This document shows, piece by piece, positions 9,288 to 16,293 of a stretch of DNA of 18,692 nucleotides; the first letter of the stretch is position 1, and every line of letters starts with the position of its first letter. The stretch covers positions 1 through 18,692 of the forward strand of contig DKIG01000002.1 in the NCBI GenBank assembly GCA_002454165.1, in the 5' to 3' direction. The DNA comes from Gammaproteobacteria bacterium UBA6724. Lineage in GTDB: Bacteria > Pseudomonadota > Gammaproteobacteria > Pseudomonadales > Azotimanducaceae. The notes beneath the pieces were generated by a model. It was not told where the DNA came from. It made no database searches and saw only the letters and a program-made list of their open reading frames with translations. The position numbers were made by a program, and so were the translations under genes.

Positions 9288-10706
9288 TCAGCCGCCAGGT
9301 GGAAAGGCGACCAGAATAGATGCTGGCTCAGAGCCCACATTGGTGAATTGAAGCTGCTCCCTGGCGGCGGGAATATAAACTGCTTCCTCTGGCAGGACCC
9401 TGGCGTCGCGTCCTGCCCTTTTCTGAGCCTGCTTTTCAGCCACTGCCCTGTTGATATCTACTTCCCCAAGAATACCAATAGCAAGCGCATAACCCTTGCA
9501 ATGCAGCATTTTTGAATCGCCATCTGCAATCCTGAGTCGCAACACCTGGAACTGGTCAAAATCTGCGATCTGGTCAATACCAGGCGACATTTCTTTTACG
9601 CTTCCAGGCTCAGTCTTGTCGGTGGTAGCCAGGGGCAGAGCTTCCTGGGTATCCCAGTCGGGCTGGGTAAGCACCTTCTGCCCGAAGGACAGGATGAAAC
9701 GCTCGTAGTGGGGGGTTTGGAATTCAATCACTCTGACGCCGTGTTGTAGCGAGTGGGGAGTAAAGGGCTGGACCTGAATAACATCGCCAACCGCAACATC
9801 ATGCACCGCGGTGTAGGCGTACATGGCTTCTCGGCGGCGACCTTCTTCGACAAGCAACGGCTTTGGTAACTGGGTATGCCACTGGGCTTGTGTTTCCGGG
9901 CTGATGGCTTGGTTCGGGTCCTTACCTGCTTTGCGCTTAATGTCGTCCAAGAGCGCATCTATCTGGTAGCGGACTTTCCGATAGGCTTCAACCGAAGTGA
10001 GATAATCCTGCAGGAAGTTGGCTTGTGACGAATAGCTTTGCAGCAACGCCTGATTAAAGCCGTACCTGATTTGCCCGACACCCTCCGGCCAGGCGGCGGC
10101 GTCAAGACCTGTGACGACATAGACCTCCACCTTCTTGGTGTGTATCTCAAAATACAAATCACCGAGATTTTCCAGCGGATGGGGGTCCAGTATTTTCAGC
10201 AGAATGGGCGCTGTCCAGGTGTCTGTATCATCCCCCGCGAGGAGCCCGCCAAAAATATCCAGGATCCAGGCAATGGGGATATCCTGCATGCTGGACATGC
10301 CCCTTGACTCTATGCCCGTGTACCAGATTTCCCGCCCCCAGGGTTTGGGGATGAATACTGGGGCAAGCCGGAGCGGGCGGGTCAATTCAAGTGGAGTTAA
10401 TCCGGTGAGTCTAGCGACTTCGGCAAACAATGTTGCATTTGTAGCACTGGTGGCATGGTGATTTTGTGCGCACACGGCTACCCGCATCTCGGTCGGTTTA
10501 TCGGAAATCAGGCAGGTGTCGTAGGGTGTGTCATGCACAGGGTCACGCAGGAAGAGCACGGCAAGTGGGACCGGCGTCCTATCCTCCGCATAGGACGGCA
10601 GATGCACATACTCAAAATAGACGCAATTCGCGCCTTCTCGTGACTGCTTATCTCGCCACAGGTCGTCCTTGGCGCCAACTTCTAGTTTGCCGAGCATTTC
10701 AATCAT
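9288..10706 (-). CDS. Cupin protein resembling type I phosphomannose isomerase
   Basis: This is a 472-residue protein with the layout of a type I (zinc) mannose-6-phosphate isomerase relative, but clearly divergent. A KPWGREIWYTG segment (121-131) matches the KPWG-like start of that fold. LLKILDPHPLENLGDLYFEIH (169-189) is in the place of the family's KILDA..LSVQVHP strand, with Glu187 and His189 where the Gln/His metal ligands occur. Glu194 follows in KKVEVYVV. PFTPHSLQHGVRVIEFQT (314-331) carries the later His318. About 110 unassigned residues precede the cupin part, and a second small beta-rich domain closes the protein. Whether it isomerises mannose-6-phosphate is unknown. The frame is open to an ATG at 10790; I chose 10706 because the extra 28 residues look non-conserved, but neither start has a good ribosome-binding site. 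Confidence 0.6.
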   Translation of the reverse strand: MIEMLGKLEVGAKDDLWRDKQSREGANCVYFEYVHLPSYAEDRTPVPLAVLFLRDPVHDTPYDTCLISDKPTEMRVAVCAQNHHATSATNATLFAEVARLTGLTPLELTRPLRLAPVFIPKPWGREIWYTGIESRGMSSMQDIPIAWILDIFGGLLAGDDTDTWTAPILLKILDPHPLENLGDLYFEIHTKKVEVYVVTGLDAAAWPEGVGQIRYGFNQALLQSYSSQANFLQDYLTSVEAYRKVRYQIDALLDDIKRKAGKDPNQAISPETQAQWHTQLPKPLLVEEGRRREAMYAYTAVHDVAVGDVIQVQPFTPHSLQHGVRVIEFQTPHYERFILSFGQKVLTQPDWDTQEALPLATTDKTEPGSVKEMSPGIDQIADFDQFQVLRLRIADGDSKMLHCKGYALAIGILGEVDINRAVAEKQAQKRAGRDARVLPEEAVYIPAAREQLQFTNVGSEPASILVAFPPGG

Positions 10707-10881
10707 GGTGTTTTCATTCTTGTTTTCCAGGTGATTGTAACTGCTTCCTTCCCGATGGGTCTGTTGCTTTGCACGGATGACGCACCGCATAACAAAAAAA
10801 TTACCAGGTCCTTTTCTGGCTAGTATGGGAGATGGGACGCGTTTAGACTGGTTTCATTTATTGCTATTGAAGACTTAGGTC

Positions 10882-12357
10882 ATGTTACCTGCTGACAAGG
10901 TTTTGGAACAGGCAAGGAAAGCCAGAGACCCGCGGTTTGATGGACGTTTCTTCGTCGGCGTCAAAACCACCGGTATCTATTGCCGACCTGTTTGTCCGGT
11001 CAAGTTGCCCAGGGTGGAAAATGTTTGCTTTTACGAAACTGCCGCCGCCGCAAGTGCCGCCGGTTTCCGTCCCTGTTTGCGTTGCAGGCCTGAGGCATCG
11101 CCGGGGACACCGGCCTGGATGGGGAGTTCAACGACTGTCAATCGTGCGCTACGACTCATTGACGAGGGTGCGCTTGATGACGGTGGCACCCTCAACACCC
11201 TGAGTCATCGGCTGGGTGTGACTCCGCGGCATCTGGGTCGGCTCTTCACTCGGCATCTCGGTGCATCGCCCAAGACTGTGGTGCAAACCAGGCGGCTACA
11301 ATTTGCCAAGAAACTCATTGACCAGACCCGACTTTCCATGACCGAAGTCGCTATGTCGGCCGGCTACGGTAGCGTCCGGCGATTCAACGATCATTTCATG
11401 CAGACCTATCAGCGGACACCTGGATGTTTGCGCAAGGATATCCAGCCAGGCCTAGGGGAGCGGCTGGTGATGCGGTTGGGATATCGTGAACCCTACGATT
11501 TTGATGGTCTGCTGAAATTTTACCGGCTGCGCGCAACCGAGGGTGTAGAGAAGGTGACAGACAAGGCTTATCGGCGAGCATTTACGCTTGACGGAAATCC
11601 GGGCTGGGTGCAGGTGACCCAGGACGCTCATACCAGGGAGCTGTGTTGTGAAGTCCAGGGCGTCAATGCCAGGTACCTGATGCAAATTGCCCGGCGGGTC
11701 AGGCGCATGTTTGACCTGGACGCGATCCCGGAGGAAATCGTGAAACTGCTCAGCAGGGACAAGGACCTGGCGAGGATAGTGGCGCAGAATCCTGGTCAGA
11801 GGTTGCCGGGTGCATGGGACGGTTTTGAAATTGCCGTCCGGGCGATTCTGGGGCAGCAGGTGTCAGTTAAGAGCGCGACCAGGATGATGGGCAGGATGGC
11901 TACCACCTTCGGCAGTCATAACGATTATGGGCTTGTCTTCCCGAAGGCGGAACAACTGGCGACACTTGTGCCCGAAGCACTGCCAATGCCAGCACGACGG
12001 GCAGGGGCGATTAAATCATTGGCGACTCTGGTCGTTGCCGGCAAGTTGGATCTTGAAGGCACGGCGGGGCAGACCACAGAAGAGACGATGCAAGATTGTT
12101 TGGAATCTTCCTGCCGAGAGAAGCTGCTGGCGATTCCCGGGATTGGTCCCTGGACGGCTGATTACATTGTCATGCGTGCTCTCGCCAATCCGGATGCCTT
12201 CTTGCTGGGTGACCTGGTGTTGAAAAAGGCAGCGCAACGAGAGTTAAACATCCATTCGGAATCGGAACTACTTGCCCGCGCTGAAAACTGGAGGCCCTGG
12301 CGCGCCTATGCGGGCATGCATTTGTGGCGCATCGCTGCCACGCATAACAACTATTAA
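10882..12357 (+). CDS. alkA: Ada-type methyl sensor / AraC activator fused to AlkA 3-methyladenine DNA glycosylase
   Basis: This three-part protein of 491 residues joins sensing of alkylation damage to base excision. Residues 1-75 are an Ada-type zinc domain. Cysteines C34, C38, C65 and C68 have exactly the spacing of E. coli Ada C38, C42, C69 and C72, so C34 is the expected acceptor of methyl groups from methylphosphotriesters. An AraC-type double helix-turn-helix follows at about 85-182. The rest is AlkA: an N-terminal domain from about 200, then the helix-hairpin-helix LAIPGIGPWTADY (416-428) and the catalytic aspartate, Asp444 in FLLGDLVLK, matching AlkA Asp238. The protein probably activates its own gene and ogt when methylated, then excises 3-methyladenine. 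ogt follows 38 bp downstream on the same strand. An AGGTC sequence sits just upstream of the ATG start. Confidence 0.93.
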   Translation: MLPADKVLEQARKARDPRFDGRFFVGVKTTGIYCRPVCPVKLPRVENVCFYETAAAASAAGFRPCLRCRPEASPGTPAWMGSSTTVNRALRLIDEGALDDGGTLNTLSHRLGVTPRHLGRLFTRHLGASPKTVVQTRRLQFAKKLIDQTRLSMTEVAMSAGYGSVRRFNDHFMQTYQRTPGCLRKDIQPGLGERLVMRLGYREPYDFDGLLKFYRLRATEGVEKVTDKAYRRAFTLDGNPGWVQVTQDAHTRELCCEVQGVNARYLMQIARRVRRMFDLDAIPEEIVKLLSRDKDLARIVAQNPGQRLPGAWDGFEIAVRAILGQQVSVKSATRMMGRMATTFGSHNDYGLVFPKAEQLATLVPEALPMPARRAGAIKSLATLVVAGKLDLEGTAGQTTEETMQDCLESSCREKLLAIPGIGPWTADYIVMRALANPDAFLLGDLVLKKAAQRELNIHSESELLARAENWRPWRAYAGMHLWRIAATHNNY

Positions 12358-12395
12358 CCCAACCACTATCAACTTAATCACAGAGGATCAGAAGA

Positions 12396-12866
12396 ATGAT
12401 GGAATACTGCTACACGGATTCACCCCTGGGCAATTTGCTATTGGTGGGACGGGCGGAGACGCTCAGATTGATAGGCTTTCCCGAGGGAAAGGGCAGGGTG
12501 AAGCCGGCTCAGGATTGGCAGGAGCGGCAAGATGGTTTTGCGGCGGCAAGGCAACAGTTGCAAGAATACTTCGCCGGTGCTCGCCGCCAGTTTGAGCTGA
12601 GCTTTGAACCTGACGGCACCCCCTTCCAGCTGAGTGTCCTGGATGCCTTGCTTGAAATTCCCTACGGGGAAACGCTGAGCTACAAAGACCTGGCGGCAAA
12701 GATCGGCAGACCGAAAGCCATCCGCGCCGTGGGTGCTGCCAATGGACGTAATCCCCTCCCCATTGTCATTCCTTGTCACCGGGTCATAGGTGCTGACGGT
12801 AGCCTGACAGGATTTGGTGGCGGTATGGATGCCAAACGTTATCTGTTGGAGCTTGAGTCGTCCTGA
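12396..12866 (+). CDS. ogt: Methylated-DNA--[protein]-cysteine S-methyltransferase
   Basis: This suicide repair protein removes O6-alkyl groups from guanine (and O4 from thymine) onto its own cysteine. The active-site PCHRV motif has the acceptor Cys127, and the upstream RAVGAANGRNPLPIVI segment gives the conserved Asn and Arg. IPYGETLSYKDLAAKIG is the helix-turn-helix that inserts into the minor groove. At 156 residues it matches the Ogt / C-terminal Ada domain type. AGAGGA (12382-12387) lies 8 bp before the ATG at 12396; a second ATG follows immediately. Together with the upstream Ada-AlkA fusion it rebuilds the parts of the E. coli adaptive response on two polypeptides. Its 3' end overlaps the 3' end of the convergent START-domain gene by 28 bp. 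Confidence 0.95.
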   Translation: MMEYCYTDSPLGNLLLVGRAETLRLIGFPEGKGRVKPAQDWQERQDGFAAARQQLQEYFAGARRQFELSFEPDGTPFQLSVLDALLEIPYGETLSYKDLAAKIGRPKAIRAVGAANGRNPLPIVIPCHRVIGADGSLTGFGGGMDAKRYLLELESS

Positions 12867-13888
12867 GCCTTCGCCGGTATCAGCGCGTTTGGCATACCCT
12901 TTTCGTCATAACCTATTTTGGTATCGCGATAGGGTTGGTGGGTGACGAGTTTGCGGAAGGCTTGCAAGGAGTTGAACGGCAGGTCAACCAGCATTCTGTT
13001 GACTATCCAGGCGGGGAGACTGCCCGCCGGGTCAATATACTGCTGCCAGGTCAGACGACTGGTTGTGTCGGACAGAGGCTCCAGCAGATAGGTACCATAG
13101 GCATGCCGGATGCGGATGGGTTCAGCGAGCGGTAGCAGGTCGGGGCGCGCCCTCAGGGTGACCAGGATCTCGCCGGTTGGCTTCTGGCTGGCGACGGCGT
13201 GAAACACAAGATCTCGCGCTTTGGCGGGGAAAGGGAGTTTGGAGACCTGGTAAAAGATGCTCTCCAGGTTGCTGATTTGAGTGATGACATGACTCTCAAC
13301 ACAGCGATGCAGCCATTGACTACAAGCGGCGGTATCGTTCAACAGGGCGAGCGCACTTGCAACCTTGCCCGGAATCTTGGTGACCGCTTTGAATTCCAGG
13401 TAATCGACATCCTGGATCTGACGAGAATAGACGCTGATCCCATCTGCTTCTTTTCTGAGTTGCCATTCGTCAAGCGCCCGCGGCGTTTTGTCACTAAGCG
13501 CCCGCGGCGGTTTATCATAAACAGTCTCCTGCGGCGGTTTATCACCAAGCGCCCGCGGCGTTTTGTCACGAACAGTCTTCTGCGGCGTTTTGTCACCAAC
13601 AGTCTCCCGCGGCGTTTTGTCGCCAAGCGCCTGCGGCGTTTTGTCACGAACAGTCTCCTGGGATCCGCCGCCATCCGCTACCAGCAAAAGAGTCAGAAGC
13701 AGCAAAAGCGCCCGCGGCGGTTTATCACGAACAGTCTCCTGCGGCGTTTTGTCGCAAACAGTCTCCCGCGGCGTTTTGTCACAAACAGTCTCCCGCGGCG
13801 GTTTATCGCAAACAGTCTCCCGCGGCGTTTTGTCACTAAGCGCCCGCGGCGTTGTGTCACTAAACAGGCACCAGGTTTTTTTCAACAT
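12839..13888 (-). CDS. START-domain protein with repeat arrays splitting its signal sequence
   Basis: Residues 141 to about 330 form a START / SRPBCC lipid-binding domain of the type seen in exported gammaproteobacterial proteins. It begins EWQLRKEADGISVYSRQ and contains LPFPAKARDLVFHAV and WQQYIDPAGSLPAWIVNRML. Such domains bind hydrophobic ligands, but the ligand here is unknown. The N-terminus is abnormal. MLKKTWCLFS looks like the charged n-region of a signal peptide, and a hydrophobic core (ALLLLLTLLLVADGGGS) appears only at residues 60-76. Six repeat units of the type DKTPRETVC or DKTPRALS lie between them, and more follow before the domain. No alternative ATG occurs inside the repeats, so translation should start at 13888, where GGGGTTGA precedes the ATG. 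It follows aroA by 27 bp on the same strand. Whether the protein is still exported is unclear. Confidence 0.8.
   Translation of the reverse strand: MLKKTWCLFSDTTPRALSDKTPRETVCDKPPRETVCDKTPRETVCDKTPQETVRDKPPRALLLLLTLLLVADGGGSQETVRDKTPQALGDKTPRETVGDKTPQKTVRDKTPRALGDKPPQETVYDKPPRALSDKTPRALDEWQLRKEADGISVYSRQIQDVDYLEFKAVTKIPGKVASALALLNDTAACSQWLHRCVESHVITQISNLESIFYQVSKLPFPAKARDLVFHAVASQKPTGEILVTLRARPDLLPLAEPIRIRHAYGTYLLEPLSDTTSRLTWQQYIDPAGSLPAWIVNRMLVDLPFNSLQAFRKLVTHQPYRDTKIGYDEKGMPNALIPAKAQDDSSSNR
13472..13658 (-). repeat. Tandem 24/27-nt array II, between hydrophobic core and START domain
   Basis: Seven complete units occur at 13472 (24), 13496 (24), 13520 (27), 13547 (24), 13571 (27), 13598 (27) and 13625 (24), followed by a partial unit at 13649-13658. 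The 24-nt type begins AAGCGCCCGCGGCG on the plus strand and the 27-nt type begins AACAGTCTCCYGCGGCG. Both end in either GTTTTGTC or GGTTTATC plus a few variable bases. The peptides are DKTPRAL-x and DKTPRETV-x. Both lengths are multiples of three, so copy-number change keeps the frame. Confidence 0.95.
13706..13861 (-). repeat. Tandem 24/27-nt array I, between n-region and hydrophobic core
   Basis: Six complete units occur at 13706 (24), 13730 (27), 13757 (27), 13784 (27), 13811 (27) and 13838 (24). They are the same two unit types as the other array, separated from it by the ~47 bp that encode the hydrophobic core. The GGTTTATC sub-variant occurs in both arrays and in both unit lengths (units at 13496, 13520, 13706, 13784), so sequence has been exchanged among units. 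Confidence 0.95.
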
Positions 13889-13915
13889 TCAACCCCAAAA
13901 GTTATTCTGTCCAGA

Positions 13916-15262
13916 TCATCTTTCCGCTATGGACTCAAAGACTGAAAAATAATCCGGGAAGGTTTTACGAGTAACATCCGGGTTATTGATAATAATGGGC
14001 TGGTCACCGAGCGCCGCCAGAGACAAGGACATGGCAACCCGGTGGTCGCCGTATGTGTCCAGGGTCGCCGCTTTGAGCGCATCGGGCGGATCAATCACAA
14101 TATAATCCTCGCCGGTCTTGATGCTTGCCCCGAGTTTCTTCAGCTCTGTCGCCATTGCCTGGAGCCGGTTCGTCTCCTTGATCCGCCAGTTATAGATATT
14201 ACGGATCACCGTTCTGCCTTTGGCGAAGAGTGCCATGGCGGCGACAGTCATGGCGGCATCGGGAATATGATTCAGGTCAGCGTCTATGCCGTGAAGTTCT
14301 CCCCCCGCAACTTCAATCCAACTGGCATGTCGGCGTATTTTGGCGCCCATCTGTTCAATGGTGTCCAGGAATTGATAATCCCCCTGGATTGAATTTTTAC
14401 CAATGCCATGCACCCTCAGCCGTCCGCCTCGGATCGCCGCCGCACCGAAAAAATAGGAAGCAGCAGAAGCGTCGCCTTCAATAAAAAATTTGCCGGGTGA
14501 GTGATATTGCTGATTCCCAGGAATATGAAACTCTCGGTAATCCTCACGAGTCACCGTGACACCGAAGTCGTTCATGACATTAAGGGTCATATCCAGGTAG
14601 GGCTTGGAGACCTGTTCACCCACTACCCTGATATGACTTGGCTCCCTGGCGAGCGGCAAGGCAATCAGCAGTGAAGACAGATATTGACTGGACATGCTGC
14701 CCATCAATTCTAACTCGCCACCCTTGATGAACCCGCCGCCAAGTTGCAGGGGCGGGCAGTCGGGCTTGCCCAGGTAACCCACCCAGGCACCAAGTTGTAC
14801 GAGGGCATGCACCAAATGCTGGATAGGTCTCTCCCGCATATAAGCGTCTCCGTCCAGGACGAATTCCCCCGGGATGAGACTGAGTATCGCCGTGAGCGGA
14901 CGGATGGCGGTGCCAGCATTGCCTAGGAAAAATGTGCGCCTGGATGGTGTGGCAAAGAGCCCGCCATTGCCAGAGACGATTGTTGACTGGGCTTGTGAGG
15001 ACACTGGCGAAGGATCTTCTGACTGCCTTTCTGACTGCTCTTCAAAAGGACAGGCAATCCTGACGCCAAGTTGCCGCAGCGCACCGAGCATCTGCGCCGT
15101 GTCGTCACTCTCCAGCAGGTTGATGATTTCCGTCTCGCCAGACGCCAGGGCAGCAAGCAACAATGCCCGATTGGACAGGCTCTTGGATCCGGGGAGGGTA
15201 ATCTCGCCGTTGATCCGTTTCACTGGCGCGAGTTTGATTGATGGCGTAGCTGGTTTGCCCAT
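13916..15262 (-). CDS. aroA: 3-phosphoshikimate 1-carboxyvinyltransferase (EPSP synthase)
   Basis: EPSP synthase joins phosphoenolpyruvate to shikimate-3-phosphate, the sixth shikimate step. Visible family features are LPGSKSLSNRALLLAALA (23-40) with substrate-binding Lys27, the PEP loop FLGNAGTAIRP (112-122), SSQYLSSLLIALPLA, GDASAASYF, and the C-terminal IKETNRLQAMATELKKLG and DHRVAMSLSLAAL. It resembles class I enzymes such as that of E. coli. At 448 residues it is about 20 longer than E. coli AroA, mostly from a polar insertion of about 16 residues around 73-93 that contains a 12-nt duplication. It starts 5 bp after the syd stop and is therefore at the end of the sigma-factor run, not next to aroK-aroB. 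Confidence 0.96.
   Translation of the reverse strand: MGKPATPSIKLAPVKRINGEITLPGSKSLSNRALLLAALASGETEIINLLESDDTAQMLGALRQLGVRIACPFEEQSERQSEDPSPVSSQAQSTIVSGNGGLFATPSRRTFFLGNAGTAIRPLTAILSLIPGEFVLDGDAYMRERPIQHLVHALVQLGAWVGYLGKPDCPPLQLGGGFIKGGELELMGSMSSQYLSSLLIALPLAREPSHIRVVGEQVSKPYLDMTLNVMNDFGVTVTREDYREFHIPGNQQYHSPGKFFIEGDASAASYFFGAAAIRGGRLRVHGIGKNSIQGDYQFLDTIEQMGAKIRRHASWIEVAGGELHGIDADLNHIPDAAMTVAAMALFAKGRTVIRNIYNWRIKETNRLQAMATELKKLGASIKTGEDYIVIDPPDALKAATLDTYGDHRVAMSLSLAALGDQPIIINNPDVTRKTFPDYFSVFESIAER
15017..15040 (-). repeat. 12-nt direct duplication inside aroA
   Basis: TTCTGACTGCCT (15017-15028) is followed directly by TTCTGACTGCTC (15029-15040). On the coding strand this gives a repeated Gln-Ser-Glu motif (EQSERQSED) in the polar insertion of AroA near residues 75-83. 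The two copies differ at two bases. Read across the family alignment, it lies between two core strands and would form a surface loop. Confidence 0.75.
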
Positions 15263-15267
15263 GACAA

Positions 15268-15819
15268 CTAGTATAAATCAGGCTGCCTGAGTTTCGGCGT
15301 CAAACGGGAAAGAAAAGTTACCAGGCTGGTTTCCACCTTGCGAAGTGGCGGCTTGCCCGGTTCCTCCAGTAGCACCGCACCGGTTTCATTGTCAATGCTG
15401 AGAAAGCGCTCGGAGTCTGGGTCGGTATTGGCGATAAAGATGCTCAGGGGCTGCTTCTGTCGGCGTTTAGTGAGGGCGTGTCCCACCAGGTTGGCAATCA
15501 GCCGGTTAAAGTCTTCTTCATTCCAGAGTTGTATCAGGCTGACGCGTCCCTCTGTGCTGTCGGCTTCTATAGTGCCAGACCAGTAACTGCTGTAGAACTG
15601 ACAGATATCCGGGTGTATTGATGTCTCAAGGGCTTGCGCCAGACCAGAGAAGTCAACGGCGGGGGATTGTCTTGTCGGACGCCACCAGGTCACCTCATCT
15701 GTGGAATAGACCTCGCAGGGTGACCGCCATTCGTTATCCAATGGACATTGCAAGAGCCGGTCGTCGGTCAGTGCCAGCAGGGCGTCAACCAGTTTTGCTA
15801 ACGCCTCGTTGATGCTCAT
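15268..15819 (-). CDS. syd: SecY-interacting protein Syd
   Basis: Syd is a small, acidic, peripheral protein on the cytoplasmic face that binds SecY and in E. coli is thought to check assembly of the SecYEG translocon. The 183-residue length matches E. coli Syd (181). Shared features in order are a short N-terminal helix, SPCEVYSTDEVTWWRP, the FYSSYWSGTIEA segment, LIQLWNEEDFNRLIANLVGH with the KRR..QPLSIFIA strand after it, and a DNETGAVLLEEPG turn before a final helix ending FLSRLTPKL. The start overlaps the stop of the upstream sensor gene in an ATGA, so translation is probably coupled. The identification rests on motif order remembered for the family; I could not align it. Confidence 0.88.
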   Translation of the reverse strand: MSINEALAKLVDALLALTDDRLLQCPLDNEWRSPCEVYSTDEVTWWRPTRQSPAVDFSGLAQALETSIHPDICQFYSSYWSGTIEADSTEGRVSLIQLWNEEDFNRLIANLVGHALTKRRQKQPLSIFIANTDPDSERFLSIDNETGAVLLEEPGKPPLRKVETSLVTFLSRLTPKLRQPDLY

Positions 15820-16289
15820 TGCCGCTTGCGTTGCTCAGGACAGGGTGGGTTGCCACGCGGTCCAGGTTTTGCCAGAAATCGGTACACCTGGACTCTGTCT
15901 TCCGGTTTCATTTTGGCGAGGGTCTCAACCATCTGCTGGTGGGCAAGAGTCTGAAACCTTGCAGAAATATCCCGCAAGGTGGTTAGTGCTTGACGAGTCG
16001 CCACCGCATCAAAATCTTCGCTGCTGAGAACTTCATGAAGCCGCCGCTGGGCTGCTTGCAACTCAGCGCGGATGGGCTTTGACTTTTGTCTGTGCTCCCT
16101 GAGGGAGTCATGGAGCTCTGCCCGAGTATCCCTATCAAGTTTGTACATCATCCAGCCGAGATGGGGATGCCGGTCCCGCACTGGACTAGCCGCCCGCCCG
16201 ATCATCATTCCGATGACCAGCAGGTTGAAGGCTAGGGAGATGACGAGCAGACCCATCAGCCAGATACGGCGCTTCTTAGACTTGTCCAT
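15816..16289 (-). CDS. Periplasmic metal-sensor-like protein (CnrX / CpxP-Spy type)
   Basis: This is a single-pass membrane protein. A lysine/arginine-rich start (DKSKKRR) precedes one membrane helix at about residues 10-31. The rest is an amphipathic, helical periplasmic domain with repeated Gln, Glu and Arg. MKPEDRVQVYRFL resembles the LTxxQ-like segments of the heavy-metal-sensor/resistance family that includes CnrX and ZraP. Possible metal-binding side chains are several histidines (RHPHLGWMM, ELHDSLREH, AHQQM), methionines and one cysteine near the end (PPCPEQ). I cannot tell which metal, if any, is bound. GGAGGAATAATG within the end of the preceding gene supplies a strong ribosome-binding site. 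Starts at GTG 16292 and ATG 16289 are both possible. Its position next to the anti-sigma-like gene suggests it tunes that protein's hold on the sigma factor. Confidence 0.75.
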   Translation of the reverse strand: MDKSKKRRIWLMGLLVISLAFNLLVIGMMIGRAASPVRDRHPHLGWMMYKLDRDTRAELHDSLREHRQKSKPIRAELQAAQRRLHEVLSSEDFDAVATRQALTTLRDISARFQTLAHQQMVETLAKMKPEDRVQVYRFLAKPGPRGNPPCPEQRKRQ

Positions 16290-16293
16290 CACA

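Noticed and set aside
13472..13861. Regular repeats with a CRISPR-like period
   Set aside because: The 24/27-nt units are directly contiguous without unique spacers, lie inside a reading frame and have no cas genes nearby.
13199..13952. Long plus-strand reading frames through the repeat arrays, giving arginine-rich peptides
   Set aside because: Repeat units of 24 and 27 nt keep several frames open automatically. Only the minus-strand frame continues into a recognisable START domain.
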